In this document: positions 9,701 to 17,981 of the stretch, one piece after another
How positions within the stretch are numbered: position 1 is the stretch's first letter
Layout of the letters: each line of letters begins with the position of its first letter
Assembly (NCBI GenBank): GCA_033064195.1
Contig: JARBJD010000597.1
Location: 1-30,146, forward strand
Source: Blattamonas nauphoetae
Lineage: Eukaryota > Preaxostyla > Oxymonadida
Direction of reading: 5' to 3'
Length of the DNA: 30,146 nucleotides
Notes under the pieces: model-generated
Told to the model about the DNA's origin: nothing
Databases searched by the model: none
What the model saw: the letters and a program-made list of their open reading frames with translations, nothing else
Program-made: the position numbers and the translations under genes

Positions 9701-10576
9701 TTTGTGACTTCATTTATGAATGACAGAATAGAAGCAATGAAGGTTGGAAACAAAGGAAAGGAACAATTCTGTAAAACGAACTTGAATGGAAGTTACGGAT
9801 ATGATGGAATGAACACTGAGAAATACAACTCAATCACAATCTGCAATGAGAAGAGAACATACTTGAAACAGATGATGAAAGGATTTGTGGCAACTAGAGA
9901 GATCAATGATGACAACTACATTGTGGTCGAAGACAGAGAGAAAGCATCATGCAAGACATGTCTGCAAGAAGCAGTATTCACACTCGACAATGCGAAGTTC
10001 TGGTATCTGAATTTCGTCTACAATTTCATGTACAAATGTCTTGACATGAACAAGATTCATTTCTGTGAAGGAGATACTGACTCTGCATACTGGGCTATCT
10101 CAGGTGATCCAAATGCTGGAATTCATCAACAATTTGAACACGTGATTGCTGACAAAGAATTCTATGATGCCCACAAATACGAATGGTTTCCCAATCCTGA
10201 AAAAGGAGTTGATGATGAGAAGAAGTTGTTGGGATTAGCAATTGAAAAGGAAGGTCTACAAATGATCTGTCTTGCACCAAAGTGTTACTCTCTCGATGAG
10301 AAATGTAAGATCAAAGGAGTGTCTCTAAAGAAAACAAATATCACAAGTGACGATTATGTGAAGTGCCTGAATGGAGAGAAAACTGTGACGACAACACTGA
10401 ACTTTCAGACTAGAAGAGTCGTGAGCGAAGAGGACAGTAATGGATTTGAGATTGCGAAAATACAACAGCAGAAACTCAGTCTCAGTGGAATTCATCTGAA
10501 AGCAATCGTACTTGAAAATGAATCGTGTCCTCCATTCATTCATGGACTGAAAGCAACTGATTATATTATTGAATAA
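6695..10576 (+). CDS. Protein-primed family B DNA polymerase (Polinton pPolB)
   Basis: About 1290 residues; replicates the element using a protein primer. Numbering is from 6695. Exonuclease motifs are YDFETME (~373), FNSSRFDINL (~463) and YNIRDVE (~613). Polymerase motifs are DFNSLYPS (~846, motif A), KTNLNGSYGY (~1027, motif B) and GDTDSAYW (~1127, motif C). Before the exonuclease, an OTU-like cysteine protease region is suggested by NICFFQSLSFL (Cys ~167) and HVMFIVD (His ~280), followed by a CPYC..H...C zinc-finger-like stretch (~296-330). Between ExoIII and motif A is an HNH-like insertion: CYIC (~721), LDRIDNSKGHS (~736), CCDYCN (~756). The first in-frame ATG is well inside the frame, so the start is unresolved. 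It is followed within 25 bases by the integrase gene. Confidence 0.95.
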   Translation: MSHGCTEGKFKKNEVEKVEENGKPYQLYFHNHLKNVEEITTFIKAVFDKEKDHPFKISIDFGKIIERKDKDETTYKDFRPELENTSKSFPTVIRSAGDINEYSKYAINLIKESQERTLMDTKTMYIAFHSILVAVYRFPVAGKANAILTEHIKTRNVRYIDSEFNICFFQSLSFLTLPEVPGKKISINMRNVEAKRLFAVFENLTHLRPHQLTEHLRNYPGFDIACDIEKAMQVFNITVHIYEYDEDKKRYFLSQSYVNENDDARVLPILMIPLTATLVHVMFIVDPEKITGYKLCPYCQSRGFQVKDSHFKTYYEKHLRECKELDGKHVKKITLDKTPRPYVPHILNNRTFEFLMAHKRQNEFKPTQFYITYDFETMEDLILDNLFSDDNTQLISHLKPLSVASSIKTKSGVKSIYCDLRDGKDFVKQWIRELFKYAETVREDNYYEDPEIPSQNEVSVIGFNSSRFDINLIFRDLVDKDWKVVSFLGSTTKYKQVLIRHEKTQQVLRFIDMMSYTGPMTLDSAVKAFGGNTLAESSTPCKGKTILQKSFFAYESFDSSDYDTVLNKQEPFSKYEFYSSLNNSEMSDSDYQLYLDDWNKQGFKNRWEYLKFYNIRDVECMIAPLDNLIALNFQYKVDMLHNLSLSANASAIKYACAYKDFDIDDDFNGVDQSGEIKITKQYWKYMVASYMYQDQKAHRSTDKNVSEADYEWFVQQCKRVCYICKSHFSQAVRPTLDRIDNSKGHSKENVKICCDYCNTYKSDKDEHLTRWRIQLKKYCIWKSLPMTLTHEQTYHKLRAAVTGGLSNVQHRQNFKDVTPINHFTYEDGKVVSKDTEHKMTHVCGVDFNSLYPSAFSSIKNKNNPYTNHRMYMPGRCLFTATGDKECRKIIEDKNQKTLFVAELKGHIDEKYINEFINFPPIFRNIVVNTTEENIGEKTYSLMKKHGLKTDDKQRKLTQLLSTHDQYMFFSTYYLWFLIDYCHFIVEDIKTVMVFSRHAGFEPFVTSFMNDRIEAMKVGNKGKEQFCKTNLNGSYGYDGMNTEKYNSITICNEKRTYLKQMMKGFVATREINDDNYIVVEDREKASCKTCLQEAVFTLDNAKFWYLNFVYNFMYKCLDMNKIHFCEGDTDSAYWAISGDPNAGIHQQFEHVIADKEFYDAHKYEWFPNPEKGVDDEKKLLGLAIEKEGLQMICLAPKCYSLDEKCKIKGVSLKKTNITSDDYVKCLNGEKTVTTTLNFQTRRVVSEEDSNGFEIAKIQQQKLSLSGIHLKAIVLENESCPPFIHGLKATDYIIE

Positions 10577-10583
10577 ACACAAA

Positions 10584-10599
10584 CTTTATTTTTGAATAA
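10584..10599 (+). promoter_or_regulatory. T-rich signature plus TAAATG, integrase
   Basis: CTTTATTTTTGAATAAATG sits between the polymerase stop (10576) and the integrase ATG (10600). The whole intergenic gap is only 23 bases. Confidence 0.55.
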
Positions 10600-12522
10600 A
10601 TGAACACTCGACAGATTAATACTTTAGTGAATAGGTTACTTCGGTGTACACAGCATTCTAAAAACAAAATAGTTGGAAAGAAATGGACTTTAACAAACAT
10701 ATTACCAGTATATGATGTCTCTGATAGACGGGGTGAATACATTGGGAATGATGAAACATACTTCGAGGATTGGTTCAATGGAGGTTTATCTCCTGAATTA
10801 TCACTACCTGATGGAAGAAGAGTAGTTCAACAATTTGTAAGCAATTTCCTAGGAGTTCGTATTCGGGATAACACTGCTAAACTTGCATTCGAAGCATATC
10901 AATTTTATCATCACGAGGTGAATCAGGGAGTGAATTCTTCACCACGGATTCGAAGGCCTGCAGAGGCAAGACCAATACCAATTCCAGTGCAAAGACCAAT
11001 AGCAATTCAATCACCTGAAGACCTAGTTCTTCCTGGACAGATGAGAAACTTGAAATCAATGGGGTTTGAATATGAATATCCAATGAAGGAGAGGAGATTT
11101 GAAGAGGAGGATGATGATATCATTAGTCCCAATCCACCAATGTCAATCAGAACAACTGCGTCCAAACACCCTGTGAGAGAGATCAGACAGAATGAACCGA
11201 CGACACAGCAAGTGCTCAATAAGTTGGCACAAATGAAAGGATTGTTTGATCATCAACAGAGAAACGATTCAGAAGATGAACAGATCAAAGCTGAGAACTC
11301 AATCATGAATAATCAAAAGCAAATGGAACACTTTATTGCATCACACATTCTGGATGCAAATAAAATGAACAGAGACACATTCGTTCGAGCCTCGATAAAC
11401 AGAAAGATTGCGAACGAAGATCTTGACTTCATTCTGACTCACACAAAACAAATCCCATTCGGAGGAAGATCATTTCAGGATTGGTATGAGGAATATGATC
11501 ACAGATGGAGTGTAGCGCATCCGAGGAAAATCCAGAGAGAAAAAGGAAGTGACAGAATGAGAATTGATCCACCAATGATTCCTAAAACAACGGAAAAAAT
11601 AGTGTATCCATTTCGATCAAAAATGCAGTTCATGTCGAAAGCAATTACAGGTGATCCACAGAAGACATCAGACAGAAAGGTTCCTCAGAATTGTGATAGA
11701 CCATACTTTTCTCCCAAGTTCGGATCATGGGAAATTGATCTCGTTTTCATTCAATCACCAACGTCGAAAACAGTGTTGCAGATATACCTCTTCGCAATTA
11801 ACATCAACACTAAATACCTGGTTGTCATTCCTGTTCTGGATAAATCATGGAGCAAAGTCAAGACTGCAATCAATGACCTGATTAATTATCGTGGCGTTCA
11901 CGTGAACAACATTCGAGGTGATGGTGAAGCAGCATGGACAAGTGGAGAAGCATCAGAGTTTTTCAAGGATCAGAATGTCAGCACATATTTCACAAGTTCA
12001 CCATTCACAAATCATAATCGAATTGTCGATCGAGTGATCAGAACAATCAGAGATGGATTCCAAGACAATGCAACACAGATGGCAAATCATGCATTGATGA
12101 ATCAGATGGTGGAATACTACAACATGACTCCACATCGAGCGTACTGGAATAAATTCACTCCACAGCAAGCACAAAACAATAGAGAGATTGAAGCTCTGTA
12201 TATCTCCAGTTGTGAAGAGCAATTGAAGAACATCCAAAGACAGCAGACAACACAGATGTTATGGAAATACAAACCAGGAAATATTCTATTGATTCACCTT
12301 GATCTGGACAAGACTGTTGCCAAGTTTCAGAAGAAGCGTAGGCAGTTTCAATTCGTGGGGAAATTCATTGAGTACAAACACGGAAATGTGGTGGCAAAAC
12401 TACTGAATGGACTCACATGTCTGCCAAAAGTTGTCTACGTTCCAATTCAACACACAAAGTTCCATGTAGACTCTATTGACGACTTAACTCCAGAATTCAT
12501 GGCTGAATTCGGTCTATTCTGA
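10600..12522 (+). CDS. Retroviral-type integrase (Polinton INT)
   Basis: 640 residues; would join the element's ends to target DNA. The catalytic core begins near residue 370: WEIDLVF with an aspartate at ~380, IRGDGEA with an aspartate at ~441, and a third acidic position about 36 residues on inside HNRIV.RVIRTIRD. The downstream YYNMTPHRAYWNKFTPQQA segment is typical of the RNase H-fold core. The C-terminal 90 residues (KYKPGNILLIHL ... KFHVDSIDDLTPEF) form an SH3-like tail that often ends these integrases. The first 340 residues are longer than usual: an alpha-rich segment (1-110), then proline- and charge-rich linkers. It lies directly behind the polymerase. The reading frame is whole. 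Confidence 0.9.
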   Translation: MNTRQINTLVNRLLRCTQHSKNKIVGKKWTLTNILPVYDVSDRRGEYIGNDETYFEDWFNGGLSPELSLPDGRRVVQQFVSNFLGVRIRDNTAKLAFEAYQFYHHEVNQGVNSSPRIRRPAEARPIPIPVQRPIAIQSPEDLVLPGQMRNLKSMGFEYEYPMKERRFEEEDDDIISPNPPMSIRTTASKHPVREIRQNEPTTQQVLNKLAQMKGLFDHQQRNDSEDEQIKAENSIMNNQKQMEHFIASHILDANKMNRDTFVRASINRKIANEDLDFILTHTKQIPFGGRSFQDWYEEYDHRWSVAHPRKIQREKGSDRMRIDPPMIPKTTEKIVYPFRSKMQFMSKAITGDPQKTSDRKVPQNCDRPYFSPKFGSWEIDLVFIQSPTSKTVLQIYLFAININTKYLVVIPVLDKSWSKVKTAINDLINYRGVHVNNIRGDGEAAWTSGEASEFFKDQNVSTYFTSSPFTNHNRIVDRVIRTIRDGFQDNATQMANHALMNQMVEYYNMTPHRAYWNKFTPQQAQNNREIEALYISSCEEQLKNIQRQQTTQMLWKYKPGNILLIHLDLDKTVAKFQKKRRQFQFVGKFIEYKHGNVVAKLLNGLTCLPKVVYVPIQHTKFHVDSIDDLTPEFMAEFGLF

Positions 12523-12523
12523 C

Positions 12524-12630
12524 CTCAGAACTTCGTTCGCTTCAATCTAGCGTAGTGCGATCTTCGATCTGAGAACTTCGTTCGCTTCAATCTAGCGTAG
12601 TGCGATCTTCGATCTGAGAACTTTGTTCGT
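12524..12630 (+). repeat. 45-bp tandem repeat, about 2.4 copies
   Basis: Units start at 12524, 12569 and 12614 (exact 45-bp period) with one or two differences. Each begins CTSAGAACTTCGTTCGCTTC and contains TAGCGTAGTGCGATCTTCGAT. It fills the gap between the integrase stop and the next promoter-like signature. Confidence 0.9.
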
Positions 12631-12650
12631 TTTCAATAATGTTTCAGATA

Positions 12651-12666
12651 TTTTTATTTCACCTAA
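12651..12666 (+). promoter_or_regulatory. T-rich signature plus TAAATG
   Basis: TTTTTATTTCACCTAAATG leads into the ATG at 12667. Confidence 0.55.
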
Positions 12667-12993
12667 ATGTCATCACTGAAAATATTAGAACCGTTTGATC
12701 CAGAACAAAAGGAGTTCACAAACATCCACGACTTTCAGAGATACTTGGAGAAGAATAGAAAAGAACTGAATGAGTACACAACTCAGAAACTGAATAGGAT
12801 GATTCAAATCGATGGATACAGAATAACAAAAATAAGAGGTGAGATTGCACTGAGGAAACGATATGTCGATGCTTCCACTCCTCCTAATTCACTTTCGATT
12901 GATCAAAGATTATCAGACATTGAAGAATCAATTCGAGCGCTGACTGACTCAATTGGAAACCTCATCCAAGAACTAACGGACCCTTCTGAATAA
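12667..12993 (+). CDS. Small helical protein of unknown function
   Basis: A 108-aa protein. The first half is charged and helical (FQRYLEKNRKELNEYTTQKL, then RMIQIDGYRITKIRGEI). The second half has a heptad-like pattern (SIDQRLSDIEESIRALTDSI), suggesting a short coiled coil and self-association. It has its own promoter-like signature, so the start is well supported. Its last 21 bases overlap the 3' end of the ATPase gene on the opposite strand. I do not recognise the family. Its place between integrase and ATPase suggests a conserved accessory gene of the element. Confidence 0.65.
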   Translation: MSSLKILEPFDPEQKEFTNIHDFQRYLEKNRKELNEYTTQKLNRMIQIDGYRITKIRGEIALRKRYVDASTPPNSLSIDQRLSDIEESIRALTDSIGNLIQELTDPSE

Positions 12994-13854
12994 ACCATCT
13001 TTGTTGATCTCATTCAGTGCAACTCCATCTGTATTGTATCGAAGAATGATTGCTTCACACTTCTGTTTCCGTTGATAGACATTCCAAAAATGTCGAATAT
13101 CAATTGGTGAGTTCAACTGAGGATAGACTCGACTGATTCGTTCTTTGTTGAATCCTCCAAAGATCCACATTGAATCAATGTTTGACTTCATGTCTGCTGA
13201 CAAACTGAAGAGTTCATGCATCGTCAGAAAGAATGTGAATTTCGGTTGTCGATTCTCCAATAATAGGTCCATCATTGTCATTCTATTTTTGGATGTTCTT
13301 CGTTCACCAAGGATTCGACGACAGTCATCAAGGAGGATAATCGTTTGGAGATTCTTAACTGAGAAGTCATCAATGTAAAGTGAGTCAAGGAGATTCTCTC
13401 TGCATTCATCAGTAATTCTGTCCTGCCACTGGTTGTCTATGATCTCTTCATAAGCAGCTTTCGATTCAGATAGTTCCAACAGAAATGGAAGAGCATCATC
13501 GTATTTGACTTTCACATAAGGAACGTTCAGTATTGGTTTGAACTTGTCGAATGTAGGATCAATGTTCTTATCAGTCACGAAGACAAAGAGATGGAACAGT
13601 TCATTCCTAACTCGAACATTCTGGAGCTTGGCAACTTCCCGAAGAGCATTAAAGGTTTTTCCACTTCCTCTATTCCCAACGAGGACATTGACACTATTGC
13701 GATTGAAATTCAAGTCTGGATGTATTTGTGATTGCACTTCATGAGAAACATTTCTATTTGATGCTTCACTCAATTTCGCATTCACATATGCTGTTAGAGA
13801 CAAGGGTTCCACCCTCCGCGAAACCTCTGGTTTAGCCATATTCGATTTGTTCAT
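12973..13854 (-). CDS. FtsK/HerA-type genome-packaging ATPase
   Basis: 293 residues; in Polintons and related viruses this ATPase drives DNA into the capsid. Walker A is VGNRGSGKT (residues ~59-67). Walker B is TIILLDDC (~171-178). After it, ENRQPKFTFFLTMHE (~200-214) occupies the position of the sensor/arginine region in this family. The length is usual for Polinton ATPases. It is one of only two Polinton genes on the minus strand of the unique part, diverges from the gene at 13916 and converges on the small gene at 12667. The frame is whole. Confidence 0.9.
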   Translation of the reverse strand: MNKSNMAKPEVSRRVEPLSLTAYVNAKLSEASNRNVSHEVQSQIHPDLNFNRNSVNVLVGNRGSGKTFNALREVAKLQNVRVRNELFHLFVFVTDKNIDPTFDKFKPILNVPYVKVKYDDALPFLLELSESKAAYEEIIDNQWQDRITDECRENLLDSLYIDDFSVKNLQTIILLDDCRRILGERRTSKNRMTMMDLLLENRQPKFTFFLTMHELFSLSADMKSNIDSMWIFGGFNKERISRVYPQLNSPIDIRHFWNVYQRKQKCEAIILRYNTDGVALNEINKDGLFRRVR

Positions 13855-13915
13855 TTGTGATTTAACTCTAATTAAAATATACTTTTGGTTTTTTTATTTT
13901 GTATGAAAACACACA
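13855..13915. promoter_or_regulatory. Divergent promoter region
   Basis: Rightward, TTTTTTTATTTT (13889-13900) precedes an ATG at 13916. Leftward, the minus strand reads TATTTTAATTAGAGTTAAAT ahead of the ATPase start, a weaker form of the same signature. Only 61 bases separate the two start codons. Confidence 0.5.
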
Positions 13916-14878
13916 ATGTCACAAAAGATAGTGTACGTTCAACCACAAAGAAAAGCACAAGCGAAGAAACCAAAAATGAGATACGCAGCAGAGACTCAAG
14001 CAGCATTGAAACGAATCTAAGCCGACGATGATATTCAAACCAGACGCAATGATGCTCTGTGTAGTCTTCCATCAGCACGTGAGTATATTCAGAGAACAGG
14101 ACGAAATTGGACTGCGAAAGTAGAACAATATGGACAAGTTCCTGATGTGATGGTGTACGATAATGATACTGGAGATCTGATTGCAGTCAATGGTGCCATG
14201 CTATCTCCATACAACAGTAGACCAGTCAAAGAGACATACTACGCAATGAATCCAACACCAGACATGCGAAGACAGAAACCATACACATCATTCAATCAAG
14301 AGAATGGAAGGAGAATCAAAGCTGTACATCGGAATTTCCTCAAAAATGGAACATACGATTTACCAACCAATTATCGAGACATCAGCTATGAAGAGATGAA
14401 GACCAAACGATCTCAACAACCATATGCAATCATGAAGAGAGCTGTTGGTGAACACATGACAGACACATTGGGAATAACTCGTGCAAATCGAAGCAATCCA
14501 GCTGATCCCAGCAAGAATGTGTTAGACAATATGGTGTTCAATTCAATTCAATCACAGATTGCATCACTGATGTGGGATCAATGGCTTCATGATCATGTTC
14601 AGGACTACAATCCCAGTATGAAACAAAAGAAAGCCTTCAAAGATCAGATTTATCCAGTGTTTCTCCAAATGATCACTCAAGATACAACGTATTTATCGGA
14701 ATACTGTACTCGCTATTCAACTCACATATCAACAGAAGTTAATAAACTGAAAGCCAAAGCATTCAAAACAGTCACAGATGATAATATCGATCAATACCAA
14801 TCTGAAATGCCTGGGAATTATCGATTTGCACAGTTGGACAGTTCTGGAATGGGAGCTATTGATCGAGCAGAAATGTGA
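13916..14878 (+). pseudogene. Uncharacterised gene of the capsid cluster
   Basis: A gene region of about 320 codons that starts after the shared signature with a basic, glutamine- and lysine-rich N-terminus. The longest open part, from about 14150, contains PYNSRPVKETYYAMNPTPDM, a basic middle, and a helical C-terminal half (QIASLMWDQWLHDHV, then KAFKDQIYPVFLQMI). No catalytic motif is visible. The position between ATPase and capsid genes suggests a virion component or minor capsid protein, but this is inference. It looks broken, with about one break. Confidence 0.55.
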
Positions 14879-14900
14879 ATTTAAAAACATTAATATATAT

Positions 14901-14921
14901 TTTTTATTTTTATAGAAAGTG
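14901..14921 (+). promoter_or_regulatory. T-rich signature
   Basis: TTTTTATTTT (14901-14910) lies 11 bases before the ATG at 14922. Confidence 0.5.
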
Positions 14922-15506
14922 ATGCAACCAATTCTAAGTTGTCAATTTACAAAACACACAAGTTCTTCTTCAGTACCAACATCAATCACCAACAATGTCA
15001 TCATCGACAATAAAGGATCCAATTCTGGAAGATCGAGACTCGAAGATCGTAATGACCAGAGCGCAAATGTGGAGCTTGAAAATGAACGAGGTGCTTATGA
15101 TCCACCACTCGAGACATATCCATCAGCCCCCATTCAAAGCCGTTCTATACCACTTAGGGAGTACACTTCCAACATTTCAGCATTCAAAGATCAGTTATTA
15201 CTCGTCTACAAGAATGCCTTCGCTTGTGAAAAGAAATTGTTGAATTACCTCATTGAACCTTCGAAGAAACTGATCACAAACCAAAGTGATTTATGTGCTC
15301 TGATTGCTACACTGACTGGAATCAACGATGTGGTGATCGAATTGGATGATCTGTCTGATAAGTGCTTATGTCTGAATAAACTCCCAGTGTTTAGAACCAT
15401 TTTCAAGATCCTTGTTGGAGGAAAAGACATGAGCATTGCCTATAACGAAGCATACAACACAATTCTCAATTATGGCATTTCTCTGACGAAAGCAATACCC
15501 CGTTAG
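14922..15506 (+). CDS. Uncharacterised protein with disordered N-terminus
   Basis: 194 residues from the ATG at 14922. Residues 1-75 are rich in serine, asparagine, proline and charged residues and look disordered. They include YDPPLETYPSAP, with a PSAP tetrapeptide at residues 67-70. Residues ~85-194 are helical and more hydrophobic (ISAFKDQLLLVYKNAFACEK, then KLLNYLIEPSKKL). The family is not recognised. It sits between the ATPase and capsid genes and has its own promoter-like run, which fits a structural or assembly protein. The frame is whole. Confidence 0.6.
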   Translation: MQPILSCQFTKHTSSSSVPTSITNNVIIDNKGSNSGRSRLEDRNDQSANVELENERGAYDPPLETYPSAPIQSRSIPLREYTSNISAFKDQLLLVYKNAFACEKKLLNYLIEPSKKLITNQSDLCALIATLTGINDVVIELDDLSDKCLCLNKLPVFRTIFKILVGGKDMSIAYNEAYNTILNYGISLTKAIPR

Positions 15507-15560
15507 GGCAGAAATCTCTTCTGAGATTATTTCCTCGTTAAAATAATAAATGAATTGTAT

Positions 15561-15577
15561 TTTTTATTTTTCTATAA
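15561..15577 (+). promoter_or_regulatory. T-rich signature plus TAAATG
   Basis: TTTTTATTTTTCTATAAATG leads into the ATG at 15578. It is nearly identical to the one before the second capsid gene at 20202. Confidence 0.6.
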
Positions 15578-15886
15578 ATGGCACCAGGAAGTTTCAACAA
15601 ACTCAAAAATATCGGCAAGCAATTCTTTCAATTCATCAAACCTCTAGCTCCAACATTACTTCAAGTCGGTCGTGGATTGCTCTCTCAAACGAACAGTAAA
15701 TTCGGACAAACAGCAGGTGGAATACTCAATGGATTAGGTGGAATGATGGACGTTTATCAACAAAATAAGGCGATCAATCGTCAACAAAAACCGCAGATGA
15801 TCGAGTACGAACCACCTCGAAATGGACGATACTCCAATGATGATATGCCACTCTCGTCAAATTCCAAAATTCAATTCAAAGGATAA
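15578..15886 (+). CDS. Small MAPG-starting amphipathic protein
   Basis: 102 residues starting MAPGSFNKLKNIGKQFF. Residues ~5-55 are amphipathic and glycine-rich (FFQFIKPLAPTLLQVGRGLL, then GGILNGLGGMMDVY). The C-terminus is polar and basic. It resembles small membrane-active or capsid-lining proteins of DNA viruses (adenovirus pVI is an analogy only). The next gene starts with the same MAPG and a similar composition, so the two are probably a duplicated pair. The frame is whole. Confidence 0.6.
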   Translation: MAPGSFNKLKNIGKQFFQFIKPLAPTLLQVGRGLLSQTNSKFGQTAGGILNGLGGMMDVYQQNKAINRQQKPQMIEYEPPRNGRYSNDDMPLSSNSKIQFKG

Positions 15887-15907
15887 ACATTCACTAGTAT
15901 TCAAATA

Positions 15908-15923
15908 TTTTTATTTTCCTAAA
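15908..15923 (+). promoter_or_regulatory. T-rich signature
   Basis: TTTTTATTTTCCTAAAATG leads into the ATG at 15924. Confidence 0.5.
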
Positions 15924-15950
15924 ATGGCACCAGGTTGGTTATCAAAATTA

Positions 15951-15994
15951 CCATGTGGATCCAACCCGACCACATGGCTTCAACCCGACCACAA
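15951..15994 (+). repeat. Left TIR of pogo-type copy 2
   Basis: Forty-four bases, starting CCATGTGG and ending near CGACCACAA. Matches 17938-17981 inverted with about three differences. Confidence 0.9.
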
Positions 15995-16231
15995 GATAAA
16001 CGACCATCTTTCGTCACATCGTTTTTCTCATCTTTCAGTGGGTTTCTTTTCTAAAAATAAGAGAGAATAACACAGTTTCACAGTTTAAACCCAAATTCCT
16101 GTTCGGTCTCAATTAGAAGTAGGTATTCTCGGAGAAATTCAGATCGTTTCAAAAAAATGTTTTGGTCACTTAAAATCGAATGAGATGAGATAAAAATCTG
16201 AACTGCTGGAAATCCACTGTATTGTGTCAAA

Positions 16232-17690
16232 TTATTGCTTTGATGAAGAGACACCGAATTGGAGTGTTGTCTGCTTAAGTTTGGGAGTTGGTTTGATTGT
16301 CTTGGATATCGTCAGATGATTTTTTGTTGAATTTGGTCGTTTGACCGGCACAATTGGAAGAGAAGGTTCCGACGGAGGTGTCTGAACGAAATTGAGCAAT
16401 CGAGCTCGATACTTGCACTGTCCATACAGTGTGGAGGCTGTCTTTGGATCATCTGGACTTCCCTTGGTTTTTTTCAGTTTTGTCTGTTTCTCATGCATTT
16501 TCGTCATTTGATCGACAAGAGTCGAAATATTCAGCGGGTGGAGACCGCACACAGCCCACGAGGATTTTATGACATCAGGATGTGTTGCCGAAGAAAGTGC
16601 CGATGGGAGAACGCGAGTAAGCTCCGATCGATATGAACTGATACTCGTTCCGCTCTCACTGTTGAACTGTCGTTGTAATTCAGCCTTAAATCGAGCAAAG
16701 ATATACCTGTCACAAGGTTGAGTGAGATTTGTCGAATGTGCTGGGAGCAGTGCTAAGACTATATTGTGGTCCTCAGCGAGTTTGTGAATGGATTGGTCGT
16801 TTCTTGACGGATGACCGTCCATTAGAAGAAGAGCCTTGTCAGTACTTGCTTTTTTCCCTCTTTTAGAATCGATTTGTTGAAATATGTGTTTTTCCAAAAT
16901 TTCCTTGAATATTGGAGTTGTCATGTAGCCTTCGTTGTTGTAGTGGCAGGTAACATTGAATGCAGACAGTTCTTGAAATTCAGGAGCTGGCTTTTTCTTA
17001 CTCCACAAAAGATGAGCGGGGAGACTGGATCCATCTGCACACACGCACAGCACTATGCTTGCATTTTTCACGCGTTTGGTGGAGACTACAACGGGTATTG
17101 AGTCGGAGTGACGATGAACGACGAGACATTTCATTTTTCCGTCAATCCGAAGTGAAGTCTCGTCGAGATTGAACAAATTGATAGGTTTGATGTTGAACCT
17201 GGAGAGAAGATCGGTGATAAAAATCTGCCACTGATTCATTGTTGGGATTGTGTATGCTGATCTTCGTTCTGGTTCGAGGGTGAGTGGGAAGGACGTCTGG
17301 AGAGTAGGAGAGCGTTTGATGAACGACTTCATAAAGCTTCTTTCCAAAATTCTATCATCGTCAACATCTTTTCGATATTTCTGATAGACTTCATTGGCCT
17401 AAAGAAATGAGATTTTGAAAAAAAAACTGTGATACAATTGGAATCAAGGCCGATATGATGATTCCACCCTGTTCAGGAATCGATTTGAGACATCTTTCTT
17501 CCAGTTCCGCTTCCGCTTCTTCCGATAAAAGTGGAGGATGTCCACTGCATCCAACACGCCTTCCTTCATTTGTTGCTCTCGATGCTCGCCTTAGTGAAGA
17601 GAGTGAAGTGACATTGGTTTCGGCCACCGTTCGCATCGACACGTTGTGTGAAGAGTATAACTCCCAGCCCTTTCTGGTCGGAGAAGTCAT
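16232..17690 (-). CDS. Pogo-type transposase (DD35D) with a small intron
   Basis: Cut-and-paste transposase. The main exon (17398 to 16232, 388 codons) has FNLDETSLRID with the first aspartate (codon at ~17163), LLMDGHPS with the second (~16819) and LTQPCDRYIF with the third (~16710). Thirty-five residues separate the last two. Upstream, an exon ending at 17436 carries SGHPPLLSEEAEAELEER, matching the GRPP..LT..EE segment after the helix-turn-helix of this family. The two parts join in frame across a 37-bp GT...AG intron (17435-17399). This gives about 473 residues from the ATG at 17690. A further frame from an ATG at 17815 may hold the true N-terminus but is shifted. The KRPNS and TPKLKQTTLQF tail is basic and polar. 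Confidence 0.82.
17399..17435 (-). other. Putative 37-bp spliceosomal intron
   Basis: On the minus strand the segment starts GTATCACAG, contains a poly-T run and ends TTTAG. Removing it keeps the transposase reading frame, with codon boundaries on both sides. Reading through adds FFFQNLISLGQ and then a stop. Confidence 0.6.
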
Positions 17691-17937
17691 TGTTCGGTAT
17701 TCCGATGTTGAAAGAATGCGGTGACAGTCTCTGACAGACAGACGATCGTCACTTTGTTTTGACGTAAAAGTTGTGGTTTTTCATCTTCTTCAATTTCGCA
17801 TTCCTTCGTGTCCATTTCAGATATTCATACAAAAACGCTGTAAAAGATCCTTTTTTTATGAAATGAGTTCAAAGTTGATAATTGTGAGAAAGCTTTTCTG
17901 ATCTCTTTTTCAGTGATTTGGCTTGGATTTCGACCGT

Positions 17938-17981
17938 TTGTGGCCGGGTTAGAGCCATGTGGTCGGGTTGGATCCACATGG
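17938..17981 (-). repeat. Right TIR of pogo-type copy 2
   Basis: Inverted partner of 15951-15994, ending CCACATGG before the TA. Confidence 0.9.

Larger units (their letters stand above)
15951..17981 (-). mobile_element. Pogo-type DNA transposon (copy 2)
   Basis: 2,031 bp with 44-bp TIRs beginning CCATGTGGATCCAACCCGAC, flanked by TA at 15949-15950 and 17982-17983. It encodes one minus-strand DD35D transposase. The TIR is internally repetitive, with AACCCGACCACA appearing twice. It is younger-looking than copy 1: the TIRs match closely and the main transposase frame is open. It has no sequence in common with copy 1 at the ends. Confidence 0.93.

Noticed and set aside
6850-10582. Many antisense frames of 60-90 codons under the polymerase
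   Set aside because: All overlap a polymerase frame with clear conserved motifs; they are shadows.
10600-12522. LTR retrotransposon suggested by the integrase
   Set aside because: No reverse transcriptase, gag or LTRs; the integrase sits beside a protein-primed polymerase inside long TIRs, as in Polintons.
12524-12630. CRISPR-like array
   Set aside because: Contiguous tandem repeats without distinct spacers, in a eukaryotic element.
16874-17172. Plus-strand frames inside pogo-type copy 2
   Set aside because: Antisense to the transposase exon with its DD35D motifs.
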